Shown here one piece after another: positions 1-11,900 of a DNA stretch of 64,000 nucleotides. Under the pieces are notes generated by a model. It saw only the letters and a list, made by a program, of their open reading frames with translations, did no database searches and had not been told where the DNA came from. A program made the position numbers and the translations under genes. The stretch spans positions 372,001-436,000 of the forward strand of contig QJPP01007217.1 of the NCBI GenBank assembly GCA_003996215.1, given 5' to 3'. Source of the stretch: Jaltomata sinuosa (lineage: Eukaryota > Streptophyta > Magnoliopsida > Solanales > Solanaceae). Within the stretch, counting starts at the first letter, position 1; every line of letters starts with the position of its first letter.

Positions 1-945
1 ACAACATGCTTATATATCGAGCTACTATAGTCACTCGACTTTGACACAACTACTTCTGCACTTTTATTTTTACAAATTCGTGGGAAAGAACGAGTTTACA
101 CAACTAAAGTACATCAACGAGGAAAAGCTAAGGGGGGGTGGGGTACAAGCTCGCTTGTTTCGTAGGCAGGGAAGAAGGAAAAAGATAGAACCATGAAAAC
201 ACTTCCAACTAACATATGCTGAACTTTCACACTTGCCTTATAGAATCTTTCAGTAGTCCTGAAAGGTAAAAACAAAATATAATTGTTAGCTTAGGTAAAA
301 TCCATAGCGCTTAATGCAGATGAAGATCAGTACTATTGAAGATCGTATTCTTCTTCATCATTCTACGTAGGTCCTTAGTGTAGACACATTCTTTCAAACT
401 TCAAGCCTGTTCAGGTATCATATCTAGTTTCGGTTAGATATTATACATGAAGGATTACACTACAATGCATGAAACTAAAACATTTTGGAACAATGAAATC
501 CAGATTTTTGATAATCCAGTGTGCAATAAAAAGAGGTGTTGGTTATGAAATTTTGTTCATCTGTAAATAAGTTTGTAGGCAAAATTTTGAGAGGGATCAG
601 AGAAGTCTAGGATCATTTCAAGAAACTACTAAGTTCCAATATCTGAAATACAAGAAAAAATCATTAAAATCATTTTCGCTTTTGCTAATTTGTAAAGCTT
701 AGGAGGAAATTGATGATACATTAGATTTACGTCCATCACTGCATTTACTCATATCTAGTTCAACAAGTATGAAGTGTGTTTAGTTTGTCGTTCACTGTCT
801 AGCAGTTTATGATGCCTATTCAGTGTATCCACCACCAAGGCTTTCAAGCCTTTTCATTTTCGATGAAGTGTTAGATTAAGAAAAGGATTAGATGAACGCG
901 TAACAATAAATAAGGAGAGAAAGCAAAAGCCGCAGACCTGGGTGC
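1..945. other. 3' flank of the glutathione peroxidase gene
   Basis: This stretch lies downstream of the stop codon of the minus-strand peroxidase gene and probably holds its 3' UTR followed by intergenic DNA. I see no open frame with protein-like content here. It is moderately AT-rich with a short G run near 131-142. No tRNA-like element or inverted repeat was recognised. Confidence 0.5.
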
Positions 946-3900
946 TCAAGAGGAACCCAGCAGATTTTGTATGTCTTTCTGTAAAAGGATAAGAAAGAGG
1001 AAAATTAGTAACAGATACAAGAGAACAAAAAGGCTTCATAAATATTTATCTCAATCTGCTTCTTGCATTCATTTATTTTTCCCTATCTAATGAACCATAA
1101 TACTCGTAGACAGTAATCTTCATTATTTAGAGAAATATTTACTCCATAGCAGTAATCTTCCATTTGAGACCAGAAAGTTTTTTCCTTTTATTTCAAGGTA
1201 GAATATGAAATGAACACACGAAAAACAGCTAAAGGTTCACCTCAAACTGAAGAGGTGGTGTCCTGGGTGCATATCGTTCCACAACCTTTCCTTCTTTGTT
1301 CACAAGGAATTTGGTGAAGTTCCACTTGACAGCATTTCCAAGGAAACCACCTTTTTCTGATTTTAAGAACTTGTAAAGTGGTGCAGCATTATCCCCGTTC
1401 ACATCAATCTGTGGAATGAAATAACTTCCTTAAATGACGTGGAGTTTATGGAAATATATACACACATAACGTAGTAGTAACTGAGAATAGAAAGGGAGAT
1501 AGTTTTGAGTTTCATATCGTGTTCCATGGCTTATTCCCTGAGTAAATTTTATACAAGACTGAGGAGATAAGGCACAACCTTAGTGCAGGTCTCTTAAATA
1601 CGTATTTACTTGTTCAAGAAAAAACAAAAAAGAAGGGACAAGGCATATCCCGAGTTAATAGAGACACATATTCAGAAAATGTGTATTTGAACTGCTAACT
1701 GGGACGAACAGAATGATATAACCAACTTTTGCACAAAGCCTCCTAAGTTTGGACTGTTCACAGAGCTACTTAAAAGTAGTGAGAATCTTATTATGACGTT
1801 CTCTGATAACAACTTGATAAATCTTATTATAGGTATTGAGAGGTTCCAAGACAAACTTTAAAAGAAAAATAGAGACTTTGCAAAGCACGTATATTCACGC
1901 TAGAATACCTAAAGCTTTAAGTAGTTTTCATAGTATGGTTCAACCATGCATCACCAGAAATCGATCATAAGGTAAAAGTCAATTGTTGATTCTTGAGAGG
2001 TTAATATTGTTGGGGACAAAGAAGTTCTTATGTGCAGTATCACAAATATGCAAGAAAAATATCAGTGATCAAGTTCACAAAAAGATAGCCTTCAAAGATT
2101 AAAGTTACCAGTGATCTGGAAAATGATTCCAATTATACACTTTTGGGTTATCATACAGCAGCTGTTACCTTTTCAAATACAGGGAATTCAGCTTTGAACC
2201 TGGTGCATACAGTTTGCTGAATCTCCTCATTTGTTCCGGGCTCTTGCCACATAAACTGGTTACAGGGAAATGCTAAAATTTCAAAACCTGAAATAGAACT
2301 TTACTGGTTATGTTTATGACCACACAATATGGTTTAATATAAATTAATAACAGATTGAAATTGAAGAAATAAACTTGTAAAAATGAATTTCCAACCTTGA
2401 TCTTTGTACTTCTCATACAAAACATTCAGCTCCTTGTAGTTTGAATCTGTTAAACCACTGCAAGGAAATAAGATAACTCAAAATAGTTGAAGACTGGAAA
2501 GATTGCCTTTAATAAATATTCATGTTTCATTCTCTATTTAGGCATAAGCTAATAGCTACTTTTAAACTTCAATAAAGCAACAAAGCTAGCACAAAACAAT
2601 TAAGAATTGTATGTCTTTTTTTTCCCCTGATGACCGTGGTGTCCGGGCCAGCTTTCGTGCACCTCAACTAAATCCACGGGATATCTGCCACCTCCCACCA
2701 GTAACAGGTACCAGGTAACTCTGTACACCAAGGCTAGAACAGATGGGAAGAAACACCTATTGTTTTTCGTCTCCGCTGGAATTTGAACCTGAGACCTCAG
2801 GCCTCATGGTTCTTTAACCCACTTCATTGACCACTAGGCCACACCCTTGGGTGCAAGAATTGTATGTCTTATTATTCTAAATTTTCAAAATGCGTGCATC
2901 ACAGAAAGTATACCATTGACCTAAGAAATAGAGGCACTTATCACTTATAGAAATAAAGATATACAGGCACTTATCAATTTCAGCACTGGGAAATTTACAA
3001 ATACTATAATTCTCTTATAGACATTGTGATATATATCAATCAGCATGAACAACTAAGACGGTCCAAAACTATCTGAACATTAATCTCAAATTTTCGATAT
3101 TGCAGTCTTGCAAATGGAACTATAAGTTAAATAACTACAAGAAGTTTAAAGCTGCTAGCAACTTTTCTAGACAGGGAATCCAAGAAAAGAATGCAGGAGG
3201 ATCAACGTAAATAAAAATAGGACGACACCTTTAAAGAATTTTCCAACTAGCAAAAACATACAAATTAGAATAACAGAAATACACTCCAAAAAGAGTACAT
3301 CTAGTTTGTGGCAATTAACATTAACATTATACAATAAAACTTAAAAGCAACCAGTAACACAATATTTGACATATTATTCACTCTCCAGAAGTAACTAAAT
3401 CTTAGTCACACCTATTCCCACGTTGTTATAACTTGTAAGTCTAATTAGTGAAGCAGTTGACACACTTCTAAATAGACACCAAGTTTACACCTGTTGCAGC
3501 GATCAAACAAGACAAAAGGAAAAAAAACAAGACAGAAACCAGATTACTTCAATTACCATTTTGATGCAACATTGACAATAAGAAGAACCTTTCCCCTATA
3601 GTTGCTCAAAGGTACCTCATTTCCCTGTATATCCTGCATTTTCAATATCGTTAGCAAGCTTAAAAACCATGTTGTAATATAAAAAAGGAAAAAAAACTTT
3701 CCATCAGAAGTTGCTTAGTTCTCCCATAATTTGTTAATCTTCAACAATTCAAACCTTTTGAATTCCAATAGTTAGTTAAATTTCAGTTCACAATCTAAAT
3801 AATCCAATCATTATGCCTAATGGTTATAATTGTGCTCTGAACTAGTTTAACATTCCATCTCAAATTCCTAATAAGTGATTAAAGATCCAAGTTATATATA

Positions 3901-5262
3901 GCACCGGATAGCAAGAACTTGAATTACCTGTCCAAAAAAAATAGAAACTTCCCTAAATCCAAATTAGACTCTACATAAACAACAACAACAACATTCCCAG
4001 TGTATCCCAACAAGTGGTGTCTGGGAAGAGCAGAGTGTACGCAAACCTTACCCTACCTCGTGGAGATAGAGAAGTTGTTTCCTAAAGACCCTCGGCTCAA
4101 GTAACACATTAAATTAGACTCTACATAAGTGGATCATAAAATTGAGAAATGCAAACCGTATTTCAAAGTGAACACAACCAGAACCATGGTTCTGCAGGCA
4201 TGGAGAAACTGTCTTAGGGTCTCTCCTCCCCACTATCAACCCCCCCCCCCCCCAACCCCACCAAACCAACACACACACAGAGAAAGAAAGAGTTAGTACC
4301 TACATAATTTCAAGAAAAAGATTAGAATATAACAAGTGGGTGTTACAGATATAAAACCAAATAACACCAAAATCCAAAGTTGAAAAGCAACATGCAATAA
4401 AAATTCAATCTTTCTTCAACTTTCAGGAAAAGAAATCAAAACAACAAGAGAGTATTACAAATATGAAACCAAATAACACCAAAACAAAAGCAACATGCAA
4501 TAAAAATTGAATCTTTCTTCAACTTTCAGGAAAAAAAAACCAAAACAACAAGTGGGTATGACAGATATGAAACCAAAGAACACCAAAATCCAAAGTTCAA
4601 AAGCAATATGCAATAAAAATTGTATCTTTCTTCAACTTTCAGGAAAAGAAATCAAAACAACAAGAGAGTATTACAAATATGAAACCAAATAACACCAAAA
4701 CAAAAGCAACATGCAATAAAGATTGAATATTTCTTCTACTTTCAGGAAAAAAAAATCAAAACAACAAGTGGGTATTACAGATATGAAACCAAAGAACACC
4801 AATATCCAAAATTCAAAAGCAATATGCAACAAAAATTGAATCTTTCTTCAACTTTCAGGAAAAGAAATCAAAACAACAAGAGGGTATTACAGATATGAAA
4901 CCAAATAACACCAACACAAAAGCAACAATGCAATAAAAATTGAATCTTTCTTCAACTTTCAGGAAAAATAAATAAATCAAAACAACAAGTGGGTATAACT
5001 GATATGAAACCAAATAACACCAAAATCAAAATGCAATAAAAATTGAATCTTTTCTTCAACTTTCAGGAAAAGAAAAAAAAACCAAAACTTTAAAACTAAA
5101 AAACTAAAGAAACCCAAAAGTGTGTACCTTGACAGTGAAATCATAAATGGATTTGGGGGATCCTTCAGCCATAGAAGAAAAGGATGGGTATCTGTAGAAC
5201 AAGAACAAAGCAAGAAGAAGAAAGAAGAGAGCTGCCAAATTGGTGAAACTCAGCAAACGCAT
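946..5262 (-). CDS. GPX: Glutathione peroxidase (thioredoxin-type, phospholipid hydroperoxide GPX), 6 exons
   Basis: Exons on minus: 5262-5128, 3633-3557, 2457-2396, 2287-2169, 1408-1241, 978-946. They join in phase to a 197-residue protein. Plant GPXs reduce H2O2 and lipid hydroperoxides, usually with thioredoxin as electron donor. The peroxidatic Cys lies in NVASKCG (about residue 71), the active-site Gln in the FPCNQFMWQEPG block (about 106), and the Trp-Asn pair in KWNFTKFLV (about 160-161). A further Cys in VCTRF (about 119) may be the resolving one. Residues 8-23 are strongly hydrophobic behind a basic Met-Arg start, so the long form probably has a signal anchor. Met31 (codon 5172-5170) would start a typical soluble cytosolic GPX. 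The last exon is only 33 nt and encodes the family tail KDIQNLLGSS. Without it the protein would read through the donor after GAG at 1241 to a stop at 1229. Family call is very secure; which paralogue is not. Confidence 0.93.
2618..2854 (-). mobile_element. tRNA-derived SINE, Au-like, with 16-bp TSD
   Basis: The element lies on minus inside a GPX intron. Read on minus it starts GGGTGTGGCCTAGTGG, which holds an A-box-like stretch. A B-box-like GGTTCAAATTCC follows about 45 nt later. It ends with ACCACGGTCATC and an A-rich tail (T run on plus near 2616-2624). A perfect 16-bp target duplication, AAGAATTGTATGTCTT, flanks it at 2602-2617 and 2855-2870. Related copies occur at 8586, 15349, 30428 and 51154. 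The Au family name is from memory of its consensus. Confidence 0.85.
3979..4110 (-). mobile_element. TS-SINE/RTE-like 3' fragment with 18-bp TSD
   Basis: On minus this reads GAGCCGAGGGTCTTTAGGAA, then a pyrimidine-rich body with GTTTGCGTACACTCTGC, and ends in a (TTG)n tail. That is the pattern of tobacco TS SINEs and their RTE-type LINE partners. A perfect 18-bp direct repeat, AAATTAGACTCTACATAA, flanks it at 3961-3978 and 4111-4128, so it is a complete, short, probably 5'-truncated insertion. It sits in GPX intron 1. Confidence 0.8.
4333..5090. repeat. Tandem repeat with alternating 112/104-bp monomers in GPX intron 1
   Basis: Seven monomers can be anchored on CAAGWGRGT at 4333, 4445, 4549, 4661, 4765, 4877 and 4986. 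Spacings are 112, 104, 112, 104, 112 and 109 bp. Each unit holds a GATATGAAACCAAATAACACC-like block cut by the 20-nt limit here, then GCAATAAAAATTGAATC and TTCAACTTTCAGGAAA. Long units carry an extra ATCCAAAGTTCAAAAG segment. Two neighbouring monomers thus form a 216-bp higher-order unit. The array ends about 40 bp from the donor of exon 1. Confidence 0.9.
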
Positions 5263-7217
5263 CTTCTACTTCTGCCCAACCTATGCATATATAGCCAAAA
5301 AGACTTGATGGGGTAATCAAAATCCAATAAGATAATGGGACAAAGAAAGCGAAATTTATTACTTTAATTAGTTGATTTTTGACATGGAAAATGAACTCTT
5401 AAATTTGGTAGTTGCTTCTGCCATGTGAACTATGAACTGTTCGCTGACTAGTGAGGCAGAGCTGAATATTAAAATAACTGATAATTTTTTTTTTTACTAG
5501 AAACTAGAAATAGGGATTACTAGTCGGAGAATTCAACATCACGAATACTTTATCATGCGTTCAAATGCTCAATTAAAATAAAATGTTTGAATTCGAGACC
5601 TTAATATTTTGTTCGACTATCTTTTTGTCCAAATATTCAAATCTACTCTCTATATATTCAAATTATTGTCTATATTCGGTAGTTCTTTTCTTTTATATAT
5701 ATATTTTTTGTCTATACCCTTCTTTCTTTTCAGACTTTTTTTTTTATCCTTTTTAGGAACTTTTGCCCCTTTTGCTTTATTAGTAATTTGAACTCACAAT
5801 CTTTAAATTAAGAGTGATGGGTATTTACTATCCGAGCAACTCCCTCTTGTCTATATCCTTTTTCCCTCCATAGACATGATTTTGGTTCTTCCATATCTAT
5901 GAACCACACATGAATCTCTCCCTTAAAAAAGGACATGTGCATGTTTCATTTATCACGAGGAGCAATTAACAATTGTGAAGTCAATGGATGGTGCATATTG
6001 CAATTTGATAGGTAGGATGCGTCTCACGTGATTTGTCTTGTAAAATATGTGTTTACTTATTCAATTTTATAATAGTTTTAGTGTCTACTTGTGTATATCC
6101 AAAGTTGAACGACATAAATATCAGTTAAAGCCAAATTAAAAGGCACAATTATATATTATGCCAAAAATTTAATTTAGCAACTTTTCTGCGGTAGTAACAT
6201 AAAATTCAATTATCTATTGTGAAATGAACCCAACAATGTAATACGCCTTCCATCGTATATTAATTGTCATGTTTTATTTTTGTATGCCTTTTAAGAATTT
6301 ATAAAGAAAAAGTGTTTTCTTTTATTAATTTACACTTGTCTCTCTTTAATAAATATTCACTCCATTTAAGAACAAGGATAAACTAATTTTATTAGTATTT
6401 GAACAAATTATAATATCTACCAACACTCACTTATTTGAACTCTTAAAACTTATAATTTCTATGTTATGTAATCTAACGTTGGTTACTTTCCAGAACACTT
6501 AAATATTAAGGGCAAAATGGAATACAATTAACTAATTCTCTCTTAATATTATAAAATAAGACAAGTATTTTAAGATAAATATTTTGAAAAACAATTGATA
6601 GGTAATGGGAGTAAAGTCTTTCTAAAAAGATTTCCCCTTTTGAATCATTCGTCGTTCTTTTCCTAAGAATTTCTTTAAGTTAAAACTACCTTTCTAGAAT
6701 AAGTATCTGTTTTCCTTTCCAATAGAAGGTGGCTATTAAAATCCCAATCATGTGCCGCTAATTAAGCCAATAGTTTTATTTTAAGTTAGTTGAGTTCTCC
6801 AAAAATATTGACACATCCGTGTTGAAATCTCCAAAAACGCATTATTTTTGAAAAATTCGACACACACTCAATAACATTTTTAAAAATATAGGTTTTATTC
6901 ACATCTCCGTAGATTATTGAGAAGCATCCAAATATGCACATGGATTTAGTAAAAAAAAAAAGGAAAGGGAGTTGTGAATTGATATAAGGAGTTAATTTTA
7001 AATAAAATAAAATTATATCCCTTCTTTTTTAGATTGACCTAAAAAAAATAAAAATGCTTCTTACAACTACCACCCACCATCGTCCCCTTTTTTGGTCTTT
7101 GATGATGTATCTCTTGGACTTAATTCAAGGTTTCTTTGATGATGCATCTCTTGGTCCATGGTGTCTCAGAGTGTAGCTTCATTAATATGACCAACACGTC
7201 AAATATTAGTAATATAT

Positions 7218-7350
7218 ATACAACAACAACATACCGAGTAGATTCTCACAAAGTAGTATTTGGGGAAGGTAGAATGTTCGCAGATCGTACCTTTACCCCA
7301 GAGTGAAGTAAAGAGGTTGTTTCCGATAGACCCTCGGCTCCAAACAGTCC
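7218..7350 (-). mobile_element. TS-SINE/RTE-like 3' fragment
   Basis: On plus the piece begins with a short CAA run and ends with GATAGACCCTCGGCTCC. On minus this is the GAGCCGAGGGTCTATCGG body with a TTG-rich tail, as in the copies at 3979 and 46746. It contains the GGTTGTTTCC motif on plus. Copy boundaries were not fixed by a clear target duplication. Confidence 0.65.
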
Positions 7351-8585
7351 AAGATATATAACCGATAAACAAAACAACAGATAATCACAAAATTATACTA
7401 CAATAAAATAATATAATAATCTAACTATACAAAGCACTAACAAGTATCCGGCGTAAGTTTGGAAATTATATAGACATTTATTTTATTTTATTTTATTTTA
7501 TTAAAAAAATAAAGTATAGATTTTCTCAGGAAAAGTCATTTGGACATACATGGTGTGTGCTTGAATTTTGGGTCCATGTAGAAATTCTTTTTAAGAGTCA
7601 TTTGTTTATTCTTTTAATCACGAAGTTAAAGTTTAAAAGTATATATGAATGTAAAGTATAGTTAATTAGATTTATGAAAAGGAATAACTATCATATGTCA
7701 CACTTAAATTTCTCGTATTATATGAATGTTTTTATAGATGATATACTCCCTCCGTCATATATTAGTTACTTTTCCTTTTACGTATCTTTTGAGAAATCAT
7801 AAATAAAAAAGATAATTTATTAATTTACCCTTTCAAAAACTTATTTTGGAACTTTACAAACTTGTTTACGCTTTCAAAAAGAATTAATTGTAAGAGTAAA
7901 ATGAGAAAAATTTAATTAATTATTTTAATTTTGTTAATTGATAAGTGATTTGAGACAACTACCAGTAGCCAGTTTTTTTAAAAAACAGAAGGGAAGAAAG
8001 ATTGTCCATATAAAAATCGGTTGATCACTCCCTCCTATGTTAAACACACGACATCTCACGTTCGATTCCTATCTTTAGGAGCATGAAATCAAACACCCTT
8101 GACACGTATTCTTTACTGGAGTTCAGACCTCAACCTCTTGACCGGAAGATTTGACATAGGCAGCTCTCCTAAAAAAGAGTGAAGTTCCGCCCGCCTTTGA
8201 AGGCTAGCTCATCGCCACATCTCACATAGAGAACATTATTTTTTTACTCTTGCTGAACAGTTATGGCGTATGAAAATTTTCATGGGTAACTAGTAACTAG
8301 TAAATTAACTTAAACTCTAAAAATATTAGTACTATAATAGACGCATCTTGCAATGAAAAATTAATTTTCTTTTTTTCCTTGGCAGTGAGGAAAAGTGATT
8401 GGGAAAGTGGGAAGAAAAAAGTTGGTTACCTTTTTTCTCTAATGCAATAGAAATAACTTTAGTTGGTAAATTTCTTCATCATAACAATTTTGAGTTGTAC
8501 TCTATCAATTTCTTCAATATGTTTATGCAATCTCAAACGACAATTCCACTTCCTATTGGCTCCAAATTCATAAGAGTTCTTTTTA

Positions 8586-8776
8586 ATAACCGTGGTGTCC
8601 GGGCCAGCTTGCGCGTACTTCGACCCCACCAGCGACAACAAGTACCAGGTAACTCTGTCTACCAAGGCTAGAACAGATGGGAAGAAGTCACCTAGTATTT
8701 TTTTGTCTCCGCTGAGATTTGAACTTGAGACCTCATGATTCTTAACCACTTTATTGACCACTAGGCCACAGTTGGG
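8586..8776 (-). mobile_element. tRNA-derived SINE, Au-like
   Basis: This copy runs from AACCGTGGTGTCCGGGCC on plus to CCACTAGGCCACAGTTGGGTG. On minus it has the A-box region TGGCCTAGTGGTCAATA and a B-box-like GTTCAAATCTC. It has a short internal loss in the middle compared with the copy at 2618. It lies in the 3' flank of BIO2. The target duplication is not clear. Confidence 0.75.
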
Positions 8777-8948
8777 TGAAACAAAGATTAAAATTAAAAG
8801 AACAATAATAGACTAATAAATTATAAATGAACATAAGCAAATAAAATTAACATGGTACATTAAAAGCTTAGAATCATGGTAAAATTTCATGAGTCTACGT
8901 TTATGGGTAAAAGATCCCTGGTAGATTTCCTAGACATCTCAGACTGAA

Positions 8949-11900
8949 CTAAACAGATGCTTCTATCTTTTCATCTTCAGAATCTTTTTCATCCTCTGAG
9001 AAATTTGGAGCTTTAGGAACAAGTCCAAGTAATTTGAACATATTCTGATCAGCATCATAGTCATTATTGGGTGTAGTCAACAACTTCTCACCTGTAAAGA
9101 TGGAATTGGCACCAGCAAGGAAACAAAGAGCCTGCTCGGGGATAGAAAACCGAACTCTTCCAGCAGAAAGCCTAACCATTGCGCTTGGCATTGTTATTCT
9201 GGCTGTCGAAATCATCCGAATCATATCCCATATGTCCACTGGCTGGAACATGAAAAATGAGTTTTGAGATTGGCAATGATATCAGAAATAGTTTACGTAA
9301 TCCACTTTTCCCTAGAACTAAAATCAGCATGTGATGACATTCACTTTTCCCTAGAATTCATTTCACAGAGCTGTATCCATTGGATCAAAGAAATTTAAGA
9401 TCTTATCCCTTCAATTAATTTATTTTCAGAAAGGCATTGAATTTCGTCAGGGGGTGGACTGGGTGTCAATTATTTGTGGTCTATGAATATCAAGGTTTTG
9501 AGGAATTGTTTTAAACTTTAAGTTGTGATGAACTAGAGATTGTGTTTCCAGTCATGTTCTGACGTGGGTGACATCTGCCCGCAACCATGCGTGCTACTTA
9601 GCAGAGAAAAACAATGTTTTGTGAAACTACCAACGCTGAAAGGTAAAGAATCAAAGCTCAAACAAAGCTAAAACTAAATAAGAAAAAGTTCCTTAATGTG
9701 GCGACTGGTGACGCTCTACCAAGGGTTCTTCAATGATGGCTCAACGTATTATATTGGTAGTATAGTATGGTTAATTAGGCTAAGCTGATGGGCATGTTTT
9801 TATTCCTGTTTTGGCTGCTGAAAGGAGGTGTACAGAGCACAAAGAATTTTAGAATCAGAAGTTAATGGAAAGCACTGCAACAATACTTAAAAGTTTCATT
9901 CCTTAATAAATGAGGACTACCTTCTGGTCTTCCAGTGGCGTGCCTTTTACTGCAATAAGTGCATTAATTGGCACACTCTCAGGATGAGTTGGAAGAGTTG
10001 ACAGGGTATGCAACAAACCAATTCTATCCTCTTCAGCCTCACCGAGCCCTATTATTCCACCTGACCGAAGAAAATAAGGGGTTAGCAAGATTTTGACAAG
10101 GTATGGCACACCATCAAGAAATTTACCACACCTCTGAAAGATTGTGTCAAAGTAAACGCATATGACAAATTTTTCAATCATTCTCTCAACTTTCAATAAT
10201 GAAATAACAATTAAGAATATCCTACCAACAATTACTAATGATTCTTCTATCTATGAACAAGAAGTCATAAAGGAGAAAAGAAGTAAGAAGTTCAAATAGA
10301 AGTAGAGTTCACTTTTATGTCCATCTAAAAGAAAAATCAGTTTTATGTTCTCCATCAAGAGGCTTTTAAGGCTGCTCAAAAGACCTTAGCTGCCGATGAC
10401 ATTTTACTTGTAATCAAATTGTTTCAACTCACTATATGTGGTGGTATGCACCCAACAGTATATGCATATACATGAACATGCATGCATCAAATATAGAGTC
10501 TAGATAGATGGTTCTACATATTGTTATTCCAATGAGTCACAAGTGTCAATATATAAACACAATATAGCAAAAACCAAGGTGAATGAGGAGTTTTATACTT
10601 CAAACGAATACCTGAACACACATTAATTCCTGCTTCGCGTACATGCTTCAGTGTTTCCAGCCGCTCATCATAAGTTCTAGTGGTGATAATATTAGGGTAG
10701 TACTCTCTTGAGGTGTCAAGATTGTGATTGTATGCTGTAAGACCTGCTTTCTTGAGCTCTAAAGCTTGCTGCTTCTCAAGCATTCCCAAGGTGCAGCAAA
10801 CCTCCATTCCCATGTCCCTTCATATTGAAAATATTTTGCACAACATTAAATAATTGAGGAGAAAAAAAATCAATGGATGCCTCAGTTGTTATCATGTCAC
10901 AGTGAAAACTTTTAACTTGTATGTGCATTACATGTATACATGATAGCAATTGACAGTCTATGATTTTTCTGTTATTTTTGGTTAACTTTAATAAACAATA
11001 TTTGGGTATGCATTACTGCCACAGCCAACAACTTTTGACTCCTAATTCTTAGTCATGAAGTATTTTGACCATTACCAGGTAAATGAAATTGTGACAAGGT
11101 ACTAGCTCCGCTTACTTGTCAAACAGAAACTGAAGGAGATTTCAGAATGCTAGAAATATCTCACAGTTCGGAAGCTATATGCGAATGGTTGGTATCAGCA
11201 GATATTGAAGTTCACAAAACAAAAGTCTTTCACAAGAAAATTTAGCACCATATCCTTCTGTCCTAAAAGTAAATCTATAGAGATTGCCTCCCACAGCTTA
11301 GACATTTTAAGATGGCTGAAGATCAATGATATTGTTGATCGATTACTGCGCCATGTTAAGTGGGTGCATTTGATGGGCACAGACTTGGGAAATATTCCTT
11401 ATTGTGATAAAGATGCCTATTAGAGGAATAAAATTGTTCAGCACCGCTAAGGCTCTTTAGTTTGAGAAATAGAATGCACAGAAAAAAGTTTCAAATTTGA
11501 AAAAAGTTAGAGATCAGATCTAGAAATGGTCTAAATATAAAATTACAATAGAGAAAGCAGAAGGTTTGATTGAGAATCACACAACTAGGCAGTATTTACA
11601 TTCCTTTAAGGAGTGTTTGGTATTTCCAATTTTCCTGTGTTTGGTTAGTCAATTTTTTTGGAAACCACTAACACAGAAACCCACTTATTTTCCAGGAAAA
11701 CATTTTCCTTCATACCAAACACACCCTTAATTGTTCATACTTTCTCATTATGTATCCTACAACATAATTCTAGCTCCTCAAGGTTACGCACTAGATGAAC
11801 CATAGTAATCCTTACCCAACCCCCACAATAAAAGGCAGAAACAGGCATTTTAATTAGCCCACCACATTCTAGTGATGCATAATACCATATGCAGCAACAG

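Larger units (their letters stand above)
5263..8948. other. Intergenic region between GPX and BIO2 with degraded repeats
   Basis: GPX and BIO2 are both on minus, so this holds the GPX promoter and the BIO2 3' flank. TATATAT at 5287-5293 (read on minus as GGCTATATATGC) lies only about 25 bp above the first GPX ATG, so its role is uncertain. A Stowaway-like terminus CTCCCTCCGTC begins near 7744, and weaker matching termini occur near 6241 and 6612. A TS-like fragment (7218) and a SINE (8586) are listed separately. The short open frames show no protein-like composition and no gene is supported. Confidence 0.6.

Noticed and set aside
207..250. TTTCAG acceptor-like site on minus as the last GPX exon
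   Set aside because: It gives only two residues and a stop in phase, and a better exon encoding the family tail was found upstream of it.
1229..1241. GPX ending VNL by reading through the exon 5 donor
   Set aside because: The 33-nt exon at 978-946 supplies the conserved tail KDIQNLLGSS in phase.
4236..4263. Long C run
   Set aside because: Simple low-complexity sequence in an intron with no other feature.
8459..8761. 100-residue open frame on minus
   Set aside because: It runs through the SINE at 8586 and part of its flank; the residues GDFFPSVLALVDRVTWYL are the translated SINE body seen in other copies.
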